The notes: a model not told the origin generated them from the sequence alone. Shown: positions 48,236 through 59,855, counted from the first letter of the stretch. The stretch is DNA of 64,000 nt from Brachionus rotundiformis (GCA_016802295.1 JAESIW010000020.1:2752552-2816551), one strand, 5' to 3'. Program-made: numbers and translations.

Positions 48236-48365
48236 GAGAGAGGAAAGAGAGAGAGACGGAGAGAAAATTCTCTTTTTTCAAAATACGTAAAATAAAATAT
48301 CAAGAGTGAAATAAAATATGCGAGTTTAGAGAGAGAGAAAGAGCGAGAGCGAGCGAGGCGGAGAT
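48236..48365. repeat. GA/GC purine-rich tract near RNA-binding gene promoter
   Basis: Interrupted GA repeats (GAGAGAGAGACGGAGAG, then GAGAGAGAGAAAGAGCGAGAGCGAGCGAGGCGG). In minus-strand orientation it is a CT-rich tract 330-460 bp upstream of the RNA-binding protein start. Could be core-promoter-proximal GAGA-type sequence, or just a decayed microsatellite. Confidence 0.6.
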
Positions 48366-48615
48366 GTGGCGTGAGTTAAAAGAGAGTTTTAGCATAATTT
48401 ATTAATAATTCATTACGAATCCATTTTGGCTTAATAAATAATCTAATATTTCTAACATATCGATTGAGAATTTATTATCCTAATTTATTTGTATTTACAC
48501 ATGCTCATGTGCACTCTTTCTTTTCTTTGTTTAAATTTCATTAAGAGCCTAATTCACAATTGCTTCACCATGTTAAAGACTCGATTTTTCTATTTCTACA
48601 TTCATTCCTATGAAA

Positions 48616-48755
48616 AATCACGTGATCAAAAAAAGCATTCTGTTGCGCAACTCTCAGACGTATTAAAATGTCTTGACGGAATTAATTCTATCATCAGCGT
48701 CACATAGAGCTTTGTCTATTGTCTTAATTATTATGCTCATATACAATCACGTGAT
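48616..48755. promoter_or_regulatory. Paired TCACGTGA E-box palindromes
   Basis: Two perfect copies of AATCACGTGAT (cores 48618-48625 and 48747-48754), 129 bp apart. CACGTG within TCACGTGA is the bHLH-zip (USF/Max/MITF-TFE) site. They lie 0.7-0.85 kb upstream of the RNA-binding gene. They could equally be end repeats of a small mobile element. Confidence 0.45.
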
Positions 48756-50494
48756 TGATTAGTCTTTGCTTTCAAATCAAACACGGTCAATTTTTAAATT
48801 CTTAGTCTTAAATTAAATTAAAATTGTTCAGAAAAATAGTAAATAAATGAACAGCCAGTTTGATCGGCTAAATATTGAAAAATTGAATATTCTTAACTAA
48901 TCTTAATAATCTTATGTCTGCTTTTTAGACATTCCTGAAGTGATAAAGCCTTATTTTCAAGGTACCTTTATGCTAATAAGTTTTTGATAAATTATATTAA
49001 ACTAATAAATTTCTAATAATTTTTTTTATCATAATGGACAATTTAAGCAAAATAAAATTATTTTCATGTGTTCACGCTCCAAAAACTAAAAAAACCTAGA
49101 ACAAGAAATAAAAAAATTAGATAGTTTTCATGCATTAAATGGCATAAAAATGAAATGCTATAAAAATATCATTAATATCTAAAATAAATCTTATCATTAT
49201 ACAAATAACAATTTTCGATCCGACAGAAACGTCGATTTGGTTTGAAATTATTTTATTAATAAAATTCTAGAATTAAAAAATTGTTAATTTATTTTTTTTT
49301 CAATATTTTTCTAAAAATTATTCTTACTTACAAAATATATAAAAAATTAATTAGTAACATACATTTAGCTATTAATAAAATATTCTTATAGGAACACTTT
49401 GCAACCTGTAAATTCAAGAATTTTTTAAATAATGATTTTAAAACTTTTAAATTTAAGCCTGAACCTAATTTAAAAGTTTTTAAATTTTAATAAATTAGTA
49501 CCGAGCGACTTTTTAGGAAGATTTATTTTTATTATTCCAACAAAAATTATCTGTTACTTCTTCGATAAGCTGGTCAATTACATCATAGAATCAAGAATAT
49601 GCTAACTTAACAATATTTATGATAAATATGGTGGAAATTGAATGATTGCACATTAATTAAATGCATTTTTAGAGACCTAAAGCTCTAATAAAAATAACTT
49701 ATGTTTTAATTTTTGTTAAACTTATTAAAATGGTTTGAAAAAAAATATTTTATTAAAGAAGACAGCTTGATTCAGTTAAATAAAACAATATAAAACTTAT
49801 ATAAAAATTATATAAATTTAAACAGCTTATTTAATTTTGTTAATAAATTTTTTAAGTATAAGCAAGAAAAAAGAAGAATAATTATTTTAATAAAATAATT
49901 ATTATTTTTTTTTACTGCATACTAAAAAAATACTCTAATTATATTTATTAGAATTTAAAAAGTAAAAAATTTTCTAAAACAGCATTAATTTCATTTTAAT
50001 TCAAAATTTAAAAGTAAAATGCGTATTTTTAAGTAAAATCATTTAGATGACTTCAAATCCGAAATCATGGTGATTGAAAAATTTGCAAGATAATTTTTAA
50101 AATAGATATTTTTGATAACTATTTAATTTAAAAAATCGATAGTGTCGATTCAGTTTATCGACTTCTACGAAATTGATTGTGCGCAATACAAGGCAAAAAA
50201 TTTTAATCATTAATATAGCATTCCTAAATAATCGCTAACATTCATGAAAAAAAAATAAAAGCAAAATAATGATTTAATTTTAGAACTTGCTTTACATGAT
50301 CTCCATTCGCTTTTTAATTATTATAATTTTAAAATTTATTTGCTAGAATTATTTATCAAAATAATCTATCTTTCATTTTGACAATTTAGTTTTAGCCTTA
50401 AAAAAATTATTTCGTCGTTTTTGTTACCATGTTAAGCAAGACCTTGTCTAAATTGCGTTATGTTTTATAATTAGGATTTATTTTTAAATAGTCG

Positions 50495-52274
50495 ATGCAA
50501 AAATTTGAATGGCTTAAGACAAAAATGAAATTCTCGTTCAAAAAGAACAAAAAAAATGTAAACAAAGATAATCGAATCATTGATTCGTCTATTATTCAAG
50601 ATCAAGGTGAAAAAGTTGGTATGCTTGCTGATGATGATGATCATAATCAAGAATTTAAAAATACCACTGAGAAAAAGAACATTGAGCAAAATCTTATAGA
50701 TAAAAAATTGCCAAAGGAATTGATCATTCGGATATTTTCTTATTTGGACATTGTGTCTCTATGCAGGTGTGCCCAAGTTTCTAAAGTATAAACTTTTCAC
50801 ATTTTTAATTTGTTGTTAAAAATTTATTGTTCGAAGTACTGGAATACATTAGCTTTAGATGGAAGCAATTTACAGCATATCGATTTGTTTCACTTCCAGA
50901 AAGATGTGTCTCAAAATGTAATTGAAAATATAGCTATTCGTTGTAATGAATTCCTAAGAAGCATTCGTTTGGAAAACTGTCGTTCAATCAATGACATATC
51001 AATAGAGTATTAAAGCTATAATTCATTATTAAGTAAATAATTATTTTATTTTTAATTTAGGATTTTTTGTATTAAATGTCCAAATGTAGAGCTACTCAAT
51101 CTAAAACAATGCTTTAAACTAACTGATCAGTAATAAATTTTTATTTATTATGGTTTATAGTTTTTTAATATTGTTAATTTTTTAAGCTCATTTATAAATA
51201 TAGGAAATAATTTGCAATATTTAACGAGTTTGAACTTGGAATCATGTAACATCAGTGACCAAGCTATTATGTGTATTGCAAAGAAGTGTACTAAATTACA
51301 GGTCATTGAAATTTCTTGGTGTATTAACATATCGCCAGATGGATTGTTTAATTTCGCTTGTTTATGTTCAAATCTTAGGCATTTTTCTGCTAAAGGTCTA
51401 GCAAACATGAAAAATAGAGTGTTGTGCAAAATTGCTGACAATTGTCCAGAATTGATCTCACTTATTCTTAATAATTGTAATGTATGTATTTAAAAGATTT
51501 GAAAATTTAAAATTTTCAAATAAAATTTAACTTAAAAAAGAGTATTTCAGATGAAGGAATAATTTCAGTGGCAAACAACTGCCATTTTTTAAAACACTTA
51601 TGCGTTTCGAATTGCAAGAATTTAAGCGATGCGTCTCTAATTGCGCTAGGAAAAAATTGTCATGATTTATGTATTTTTGAATCTTCCGGTTGTTCCAATT
51701 TAAGTGATAATGGATTTTCGGCTTTATCAAAAGGATGTCCAAGCTTAATGAGGCTAGATCTTGAGGAATGTTTGAGAATAACCAACACAACCATTCAAAA
51801 CTTGGCAAATAATTGTTTTAAATTAAAACATTTAGTAAGATAAACAATTAGATTGAAATATTTTTGTTTAATTTTTAATTAAGGCCTTGTCTCGTTGTGA
51901 AAATATAAATGATGACGGAATACGGTTAATAACAAATCCCACTATCGGAAATTTGAACGAAACACTCCAAGTATTAGAGTTAGATAATTGCCCTTTGATA
52001 ACAGATGCATCACTAGAAGAATTATCTTTGTGCCAAAATTTGATGCAATTAGAACTCTACGATTGTCAGTTAATTACCAAAAATGGAATAAAGCGATTTC
52101 AAGTATTCTTTTTAGTTTAAAATTGGTGCCAAATACAAATTAAGTAATTGTTTGTTTTAATTACAGACCAAATTTCCTCAAATAAAAGTCCATGCATATT
52201 TTGCTCCAGCAGTAACAAACAACAATAATAGACCTATCAGATCATGCTCATGTAAATGTTGTGTAATATTATAA
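50495..52274 (+). CDS. F-box/leucine-rich-repeat protein, FBXL2/FBXL20 class, prenylated
   Basis: Substrate receptor of an SCF (CUL1-SKP1) ubiquitin ligase. Seven exons: 50495-50785, 50837-51006, 51061-51129, 51187-51481, 51541-51834, 51884-52102, 52167-52274; 481 residues (FBXL20 about 436). F-box at about residues 70-110: INKKLPKELLLRIF pattern present as IDKKLPKELIIRIFSYLDIVSLCRCAQVSKYWNTLALDGS. About eleven cysteine-type LRRs follow (LNLESCNISDQAIMCIAKKC, LEECLRITNTTIQNLANNC, LSRCENINDDGIR, LELDNCPLITDASLEELSLCQ). The tail ends CKCCVIL: the last four residues, CVIL, form a CAAX box with terminal Leu, a geranylgeranylation signal as in FBXL2. The N-terminal extension of ~70 residues is charged and Asp-rich. 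In-frame stop just upstream supports the ATG at 50495. Confidence 0.93.
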
Positions 52275-52886
52275 ACTTAAAAATTTTTTAGAAAACAACT
52301 TGTTTTATATTTTGTTAATATTGATTATTTAAACATTTATTTAAACTAAAAGTTATATTTAAAAAATTATTTAAAAAATTCCTTAAAATTAATAAACATT
52401 TAATCTGTCGTTTAGAAATTAAAAATTATATAAATCATTTGAAAAAAAATCGCTTAATATTCATTTTTAAATAATTAAATAGTATTAATTGTAAGAAAAT
52501 TAAACAATTTTAATGATGATTCTAGAGTGGGTTAATACTTTTGATAGTCTTATTTGGAAAATAACGAAATAACTTATTAAAAAATTGAAACTAAGAATAT
52601 TTTTTGTATAAGCTATATCATAATCTTTTTTTCAAACAACCATTAAATATAATGCGATATTAAAAAAGTAAAACATATCTCAAAATGTCATTCTTAAGAC
52701 TTTGATTAAAATAAAAATCTTTCCTTTTTATATAAATATTGCATTCAAGCTATTTTAAAAGGATATTTTCATAAACACTTTGATGATTAATTATGTTTGT
52801 TTTTAAGCGACTTACGTATTTTAAACAAAATCCCTAATAAAATACAGAGTTTTTTTTAAGTTTTTCATTCAAAACAACTTAAAACC
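52275..52886. other. Intergenic
   Basis: Holds the 3' end of the F-box gene and promoter of the LHFPL-like gene. AT-rich; no motif recognised. Confidence 0.4.
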
Positions 52887-53701
52887 ATGCAGTCAATAAT
52901 AACTTCAACTTTCAACTCAGTTAAACAAAATTATATTCGTAATTCTCGCGCTATCGCTGTACTATGGTTCGTATTCACAGTATGTTTTACAATAATTAAC
53001 ATTGTAGTTTTCCTCCAACCATGGTTAGGAGACACCGATGTTATAGATAAAGAGGGATACTTTGGTCTATTTGAATATTGTAAATACATTATTAGAAAAA
53101 ATCATGTTGATCCAAATGATCATTCTTCAAAAAATAATCATTATTATTTAAATTGTAGCGGAAGTTGGGCTGAATTGTCGTCAGCGCTAAATCCGATAGC
53201 GACTTTTTCAATAGGATTTTCAGCTTTAATCAATCTAGCATGCATAGCTTCATTTTTAGTTTTATTACTTTTCGTAAGTCCATCGATTGTTTTTGCCATT
53301 TGTGGATTTTTGCAAATTATATCAAGTAATTTAATTAAACTAAAAAAAGATTAAACTTTAAAAATTTGAATTATCAAAAAGCAATGTTTATGATATTAGG
53401 ATGCGTTATTTATCCAAACAATTGGGATGATCCAAGAATAGTTGATGTATGTGAAACATCGAAAAGTTATTTTAGTGGAAAATGTCAAATTAAATGGGCT
53501 TATATACTTGCAATTATAGGAATTTTCGATGTTCTTTTTTTAGGTATCTTGGCTCTCGTAATGTCAAGACGACAAATTAATAATTATCAAATATCATCTA
53601 TTAACAATATAGATTATAAAATAAGTTCAGATTTAGATCCTGAGATTTCCCAGAATGCTAGTAAAATTGAATCTCATTCGTTTCGTGATTTTCAAATATG
53701 A
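52887..53701 (+). CDS. LHFPL-family tetraspan membrane protein
   Basis: Four-helix protein of the LHFPL group (vertebrate LHFPL3/4/5 associate with GABA-A receptors or hair-cell transduction channels). Exons 52887-53325 and 53382-53701, 56-bp intron; 252 residues. Conserved blocks: RNSRAIAVLWFVFTVCFTIINIVVFLQPW, GYFGLFEYC, NCSGSWAELSS, ILGCVIYPNNWDDPRI..VC (with GKC.IKWAYILAIIGIFDVLFL). Helices at about residues 22-44, 107-130, 134-156 and 183-206. The extracellular loop between TM1 and TM2 contains an Asn-X-Ser sequon near the NCSG motif. The C-terminal ~45 residues are cytoplasmic and Ser/Asn-rich. Orthology to a particular LHFPL number cannot be decided. Confidence 0.9.
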
Positions 53702-53880
53702 TTGATATAAATTTAAAATTGAAGCTGTAATTTAATATTTATTTTTATTTAAAAAATAAAGGCTAAAACCAAAATTTTTATTAGAGCTAAATTTTCCCGA
53801 TTCTATGTTTAGTATCAAATCATATAAATAAAATAAGACAATTTTAAAAAATAAACGATTCAAAGTATACAACATTGGAA

Positions 53881-56843
53881 TTAATTTTTAACTTGTTTCT
53901 GAGTCAAGTTAATCTTATCACCCATACTCAATGCCATTCCTTGAGATTTGGCTCTAATTCTGATGTGTCCATGCACTTGGCTATCTGGATTATGAAGCGA
54001 TTTTTCAATACTAACATTAGCTAAAACATCTTCTCCAAAGATAGATTTGGCATACAAATTTGCTGCCATAAAACCGCAGTCACCTGACAAGGCTTTTTCT
54101 GGAGTCAAACATTTCATATTGGTTGACTTAATAATATGTTCTAAATACTCATTCAAATCTTTTATATTTGTATTGACTACAACTTTATTCTCCCATTCAA
54201 AAAGAACCCACATTTGTAAGAACTCTTGGTCAGTACATTGAGCTGGTACAATATAATCCATTATATCAATATGGATGTCATTCAAAACAACACAATTTCG
54301 GTCGCTGGTAGAGCCAGTAATGTCATAAACAATATTTCCGAAAATGATGCCGTTTTCGGTCGAAGCCACTTTTATGTTGGCCTTGATATTTGTAAAATCT
54401 CTAGGTGCCAGAGTTAATGATTGGGGTTTTTCAACTAATTTCAAATCACCCAATGTGGCCAATTCTAATGTTAAATTTTGAAGAGTGTCTGTGGTTTGAT
54501 TAACAATTAAAACATCTAAAACAATATCATACTGATTAACATGAACATAAGCTTCGGCGTACACTGGATCAGAAAATCCAGTTAGTTGTGTAACTTTGTT
54601 TAATTTAGAGGAAAGAACTAGATCTTCATCTTTTTTGCTTAAAACACCAATTGCTTGCTTAAGTGTCAAATCAAACACATCTTCTTTTTCAATAAAATCT
54701 GAATTAGAAATTAATTGTCCGAATCGTAAAGGATCATCGGCTTGAATTTGCTGAGTTTTAATCTTTTTCTTGCCTTGTCTTGACCAACCAGTTTCGGATT
54801 CATCACCCAACTTTGCGTCTAACATCGTACTCAGTGCATCAGCAGATTGATTATTAAACAAATTTAAAATAAATGAGCTTCTCTCTGATAGAACTCTTAA
54901 GCACACATTAATCGAATCATTGTCATCTTCATTTATGCGCTTTTTAGCCATACCAGACTTTCCATAATGTAAAATGCTTGCCATAATTAGCATTATTTCT
55001 GCATTAAATCTATTCTGTTTTGTCAAGTTACCGTCAACTAAGTTTGAATATTTAACTGCAAGCTTAGTTAGTGTTCTGGCTAATGCTGAAGCAATAAAAA
55101 ATTCTCCTTTCATTAAAAATCCTCTCAATGGTGGCCGTTTATCAATATCATCTTTAATGTTTGAGCTAGTTGAGTTGGAAACAAAAGCTGACTGTGAGGC
55201 ATATGTGCCATCTGCAGTTACTAGTTGTTGGGTTCCTGTACTTGTATTGCTCTTTAATATTTGTTCATCATCTTTATTTTCAATTCCAGAAGCTCGTTTT
55301 AATTCATCATCGACAATTGGAATGTCTCCTAAAGATTGTCTAACTTGAGTCAATAAACTTTGAATATCTTCAATATTGTCACAATATTCTCCCAAAATCC
55401 AAAGCGATCCACGCAAGATTTTTACTGATTTAATCAATGAAAATATTTCTAATAATTTTTGAAGGATCAAGTCTTTAAGATTGGGAAATTTATGAATGAT
55501 TTCTCGCACAAATACAAGTACATCAGAGGCAGCTAATTCATTACTATCACTTAGATACTCAATTACTGAAGGAATTATTGAAGCAGCAGTATCTGGAAAT
55601 TTAATAGTCATTTGATGAAGAGTTCTTACTAAAAGTTGTCTATATTTATCCATATCCTCAAGTTCGTTCACATTATTGGTCTTAGATAGCTCTTTTTTTA
55701 GGACAAGAACCATTTCATTAATAGTTCTGGACGATACTAAATCCAAACAAAGATTTAAGGTTTTTTTTCTAACCTCAATATCAGGTGAGGAAAGTACTCT
55801 TAAAATATCCATAACCAATTCTTGAAGAACTTTTTCATGAGATGGTACTTCTTTGAGTTGAATTATTTTATCCAACACAATCAATTTTACATTATTATCG
55901 CTCTCTTTAACAATTAGATCTATGTAGCATGTCGCAGCAGCTTTTACAGCTGATGGGGCACTCGAAAGAGTAATTAGAGTTCCGGCTGCTTCGTAGCGAA
56001 CTGCAGGACTGGACGAATTTAGTAAAGCGTAAACACATCTAATGAATCTGGCTCTTTCTGAAGGATTACTATGGCAAACTTTGTATATTAATTCTACTAT
56101 GACCAATTGAAGAATGTCTCCGAAAGAATTTACTTGATCAATGCAACCGCTCAAGTAATTTAAAGCTCTTTCTTGGTCTGCATGAATTAGCATCATAAAA
56201 GCGTTCCTTTTACATGACATATCTTGTTCTCTCTCTAAAAAGTTGGCAATTATTTCAGGGGCATCAGGCATGAGAAAATTAAAATTTTTATAAATCGTGA
56301 AAATAGCCATAACCGCATTTCTTCTTACATAATTGTGTTTATATTCTAAACAAGTTCTAATTGAAGGCATTAATGGCTCGAGCAGCTCTGGTTCTTTTAG
56401 TTTGCATAAAAATCTAAGAGTCGAACCACGAATAAATTCATTAGGATGCTGTAAATCTTTTCTATACGCGTCACATACAAGAATCATTTCTTGCTTCAGC
56501 TTGCCATCAGATTCTTTTTTCGGCACTATTTCCCAAAAAATCAGTAAAAGTTTTTTTAGAGTGTGATCGGCTACTGGCATTACAAAGCGAATGATGGTCA
56601 TGAGTAATGATGGAAACTTTTCCCCGTTTAACATTAGTTGAATAGCTTTTTTCAATGCTTCTGCTTTGATCTAAGAAAAAATTCCTTAATCAAAACATTT
56701 TTAGTTTTAATTCTCACTTTATTATCTCCTTTTTCAAGGTCTTCTTTTAATTTCATTTCGGTCGGTTGCTCAACATCTTGCGGTAAGTTAATTAAAGTGT
56801 AGCATGGTTGTTCAATCATTATTGAAGATGATGTGACTGACAT
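53881..56843 (-). CDS. COPB1: Coatomer subunit beta (beta-COP)
   Basis: Core COPI coat subunit for Golgi-to-ER and intra-Golgi transport. Exons 56718-56843 and 53881-56670, 47-bp intron; 971 residues (human 953). N-terminus CYTLINLPQD..QPTEMKLKEDLEKGDNK; adaptin-like HEAT array to about residue 560 (MTIIRFVMPVADHTLKKLLLIFWEIVP, YRKDLQHPNEFIRGSTLRFLCKL); C-terminal appendage-platform with SKLNKVTQLTGFSDPVYAEAYVHVNQYDIVLDVL, LELATLGDLKLVEKPQSLTLAPRD, ASTENGIIFGNIVYD, STNMKCLTPEKALSGDCGFMAANLYAKSIFGEDVLANVSIEKS, ending GHIRIRAKSQGMALSMGDKINLTQK. Conservation is close to that of other animals. A bZIP-type TGACGTCG lies about 60 bp upstream of the ATG. Confidence 0.97.
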
Positions 56844-56901
56844 TTTTGAACTATTTAAATTTTTTTGAATTTATTTGAATTTTGTTTTTATTTAAAAAAA
56901 C

Positions 56902-56909
56902 TGACGTCG
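56902..56909. promoter_or_regulatory. CRE/bZIP-like site upstream of beta-COP
   Basis: TGACGTCG, 59 bp upstream of the beta-COP ATG. Seven of eight bases match the CRE TGACGTCA; ACGT cores of this type bind ATF6/XBP1/CrebA, which control secretory-pathway genes in animals. Short motif; suggestive only. Confidence 0.4.
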
Positions 56910-57325
56910 ACTGGGTTGATAGTTACACGTATGAGTTATTTATACCAATGAATGCAAAAAAAAAGGATCAAAATCATATGCTAAAATAAGTCTTATTTGA
57001 AATGCAAATTTTTATATGCAAAATTTCAAATTTGTCATTAGTTGCATTTAAAGATATTGCAATAGAAAAATGTCTTAAAAAGCCTTATTCTTTTTGCCTA
57101 CAGAATAACTTTTAAAAAATCTTAATTTGTTTTGGTCACATTATTTTTACTTTCTTTTATCGTTTTAAAATTTTTATATAATGTTAGATTTATTTTTAAA
57201 ATATTGTTGCTTTAACTTTTTCAAATTCAAAACCGCTCAACAAGTTTGTTTGCGAAAGAGACTTAGATATTTATATCCAAAGCGACTTTAAATGAGATTC
57301 TCAAATCAAAAATGTGACTGGAAGG

Positions 57326-57870
57326 GCAAACCGTATATTGGGGACGATCCGCAGACTACTGTACTGCTCACTTGTCAGGCCTCGTTTGGAATATGCCATC
57401 AGCTCATGGTGTCCTTACTTAAAAAAAGACATAAATGAGATGCAGATTTAATGCAGATTTGGAGTATCCACAACGGCTATCTAGACTGAAATTACCAAGT
57501 CTAAGAACATGAAGGATATGTGGAGATCTAATCCAAATATTCAAACTAGTGAACAATATGGAGATTGTGAATCTCAGAGCTTAAAGACTAGGCCTGAGAG
57601 CAAAAGGCATAATCTTAGAAGAAATTCCAAGAACTTGGTGCGATAAAGAGTAAAGAATTGAGTCATCGATTTAATTATTTTACAAACAGAGTTGTTGATG
57701 TTTGGAATAAGTTGCCAGAATAAATTGTAAGTGCAACTAGTCTTAACAGCTTTAAAGCTAAGATTGACGTTTGGATGACGAAGCACAATGAATCAACTGC
57801 GATAGCTCATTAGAGCTTTGCTTGAAACTAGCTCCAAGTAGCAGTAATTACTACTACTACTACTAAATTA
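57326..57870 (+). mobile_element. Dead LINE fragment (CR1/Jockey-like 3' end)
   Basis: Interrupted reading frames on plus match the carboxyl end of non-LTR reverse transcriptases: ANRILGTIRR ... LVRPRLEYAISSWCPYLKKDINEM ... GDLIQIFKLVNN ... FTNRVVDVWNKLPE, IVSATSLNSFKAKIDVW. It carries several stops and internal deletions and ends in an ACT-type simple repeat (about 57853-57866), as LINE 3' ends often do. Non-functional copy. Confidence 0.85.
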
Positions 57871-58214
57871 TTTATATTTGAGACTATTCTAATTCAGATT
57901 TTATATGTCAATAAATTAACCAAGAATGATTGAATATTAAGTTTAGTTTATTTTTCAAAAATATAAGAATTGAATTTAATTTTAAAATTTTAGATCAATA
58001 TCAAAGAAAATAATTTTCAAAATATATTTATGATTGGCAGATTTCATTTTTTTTTAGTTTTATTTAATTTTAATAATTCTGTATTAAGTATTGAAGAACT
58101 TTCATAAACAAACCTTAAATTTGCTTAGTGTTTTTATTTTGGAAATATTTCGTATGTTTTTGAATTATTTTCAATTTTAAAAGAGCTAAATTTTCAGACA
58201 ATTTAAACGATCAG

Positions 58215-59061
58215 ATGAGTCGTCTCGTTATTTTTAGAGTTCCATTTTTTCTTAATCAATTAAGCAAAAATTCTAAAAATTTACAATCAATAACTCAACA
58301 GAGAAATATATTTAAAAATTTTTCAAATAAAGACTTTTTCCAATTTCCAAAAAATGCAATAATTTTTCAAACAAATCGCCTAAATTCTCAAAAATCTGCT
58401 GTGAATCAAACAGGCTCAGTTAGCATATTTAAAAGATTCAAAGAAGCTTACAAGCAACATGGAAAAATTTTGATTGCTTGCCACTTTACTTCATCATGGG
58501 GATGGATAATCAGTTTCTTTTTCTTAGCAAAAGCGTAATTTATATAAATGATTTTATAAAAAGAAAAAAATTTATTTTTCCAGAGGTCTTGACATAACAT
58601 CAGTATTGAATGTATTAGAAAAAATAAAAATTATGAGTCGAGAAACAATTGATTCTATCAACAACAAAATTAATACCTTCAATTTAGAAAACTATCTAAA
58701 ACAATCATTTTTCCACCATGTAATCCCAGAACAATGGATCAAAAACATTGGTGAGTCGATAACAGGACAGACATTGAAATTCATGATTACAGCGATTATG
58801 CTGTATAAAATCATTACTCCATTACGATACGTTTTTACGATAGCTTTGACAAATTTTGTTATAAAAGTTTTCAAAAGACAGGGTAGGATGCCTTTGCAGC
58901 CGCCACCAGGTTCATCAATAAAAGAACTATATACAGAGCAAAAACAAGTAATCGGAAGAAGGCTTAAAGTTCAAAAAGAGAAACGAAAAATTTTCAGAAA
59001 TAGAATTATAAAGGCTTCGAAATCTATTTTTAAAAAAGCCAATCGCCGAAAAGTTGTTTGA
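58215..59061 (+). CDS. FAM210-type mitochondrial protein (DUF1279)
   Basis: Exons 58215-58534 and 58584-59061, 49-bp intron, 265 residues. Features: basic, Ser/Asn-rich N-terminus without acids (probable mitochondrial presequence); FKRFKEAYKQHGKILIACHFTSSWGWIISFFFLAK matching the DUF1279 start (FK..YGK..V..H...S..W...F); a second membrane segment with ITAIMLYKIITPLRYVFTIALTNFVIKVFKRQGRM (family A.YKI.TP.RYT.T...T....K.L...GYM); then PPPGS and a basic coiled tail. Vertebrate FAM210A/B are inner-membrane proteins linked to mitochondrial translation and muscle/bone biology. An excellent acceptor-like AAATTTTCAG lies 17 bases before the ATG. Confidence 0.82.
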
Positions 59062-59490
59062 TTAATATTATTTGTAATAAAAAAATTAAAATATAATTAA
59101 ATTTTCATTTAATTTTCAATAATATGATTGAGAAGTCGTGATAAGAACCTCTCATAAAGTAAAAAAAAATTAAGAGAATGTATATTTTCTTTTTGGTTAA
59201 AATAAAGAATCTTGTCAATTTATCATAGTAGTCATCTTGATAATCAAATACAAAGAAATAAGGATAAAACTATGGCTAACACTTGAATTCTATTTCATGA
59301 TTCAAAGGATAAAACCACTCTGGTAAATTTTAATCATACTTTTTTCCCAATCAATAAAATACTTAATACAAAAGCATCTGAAATAAAAGAATTTTTAATA
59401 CTAGAAAAACATAGAACTTTCAAAGCCAAAAAATTTATTTATTTATATTATTAAAAAACTTAAAAATTTTTAAGATTTAACAAACAAATA
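59062..59490. other. Intergenic
   Basis: Between the FAM210-type gene and the neuropeptide gene, both plus strand. AT-rich; no distinct promoter element recognised. Confidence 0.4.
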
Positions 59491-59855
59491 ATGATGAATA
59501 AACAAAAATTTTCAAAGAAAGGATTGATAATATTAGCAGTTCTTTTGTATTGTGTAGGTTTTTCCGAACAGCAGTTCAGCTATTCAGCAAACTGGGGTAA
59601 AAGAAGCAGCGAGGGAAATGCCGGAAACAAGTGCATAGAATTCTTAAGTTTAAAAGATAACTTAATTAAAACAATACCGAATCTGGAACATGAAATTATA
59701 GTAAATTATAATTAAATTTCTAAAACTAACTAATTTTAAAATTATTTAATATAAAGGATTATTTAGACTCAAAAATTTTCGAACAATGTGAGAGCACAGA
59801 AACAGATTTGCTAAAGAACAGCTTATTTAACAGAAAAATTAAATTTAAATTCTAG
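59491..59855 (+). CDS. Adipokinetic hormone/RPCH-like neuropeptide precursor
   Basis: Two exons, 59491-59700 and 59757-59855 (56-bp intron, phase 0), 102 residues. Layout is that of AKH precursors: signal peptide (hydrophobic LIILAVLLYCVGFS, residues 12-25); then QFSYSANWGKR at 28-38, i.e. an octapeptide pQFSYSANW-amide after N-terminal glutamine cyclisation, Gly-directed amidation and KR cleavage; then a C-terminal peptide with two cysteines (residues 48 and 81), split by the intron. Aromatic at position 4, Ser at 5, Asn at 7 and Trp at 8 are the AKH/RPCH pattern; mollusc AKH (QVSFSTNWGS) is similar. A nonapeptide beginning with Gln27 is possible if cleavage is one residue earlier. Two ATGs in tandem start the frame. 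AATAAA at about 59860 follows. GnRH and corazonin relatives are less similar. Confidence 0.88.

Larger units (their letters stand above)
47908..50494. other. Head-to-head intergenic region with purine tract and paired CACGTG sites
   Basis: Between the starts of the RNA-binding gene (-) and the F-box gene (+). Contains a GA-rich tract (48236-48365), two identical AATCACGTGAT palindromic sites (48616 and 48745), and about 1.7 kb of AT-rich DNA with no other signal. A short open frame at 48489-48707 shows no convincing coding character. Confidence 0.5.
56844..58214. other. Intergenic with LINE remnant
   Basis: COPB1 promoter at the left (bZIP-like TGACGTCG at 56902), decayed LINE fragment 57326-57870, and the promoter of the FAM210-type gene at the right. 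The rest is AT-rich and featureless. Confidence 0.5.

Noticed and set aside
48489..48707. 72-codon open frame between RNA-binding and F-box genes
   Set aside because: Composition is Phe/Leu/His-rich without domain or neighbouring exons; covers one of the CACGTG palindromes, so more likely non-coding.
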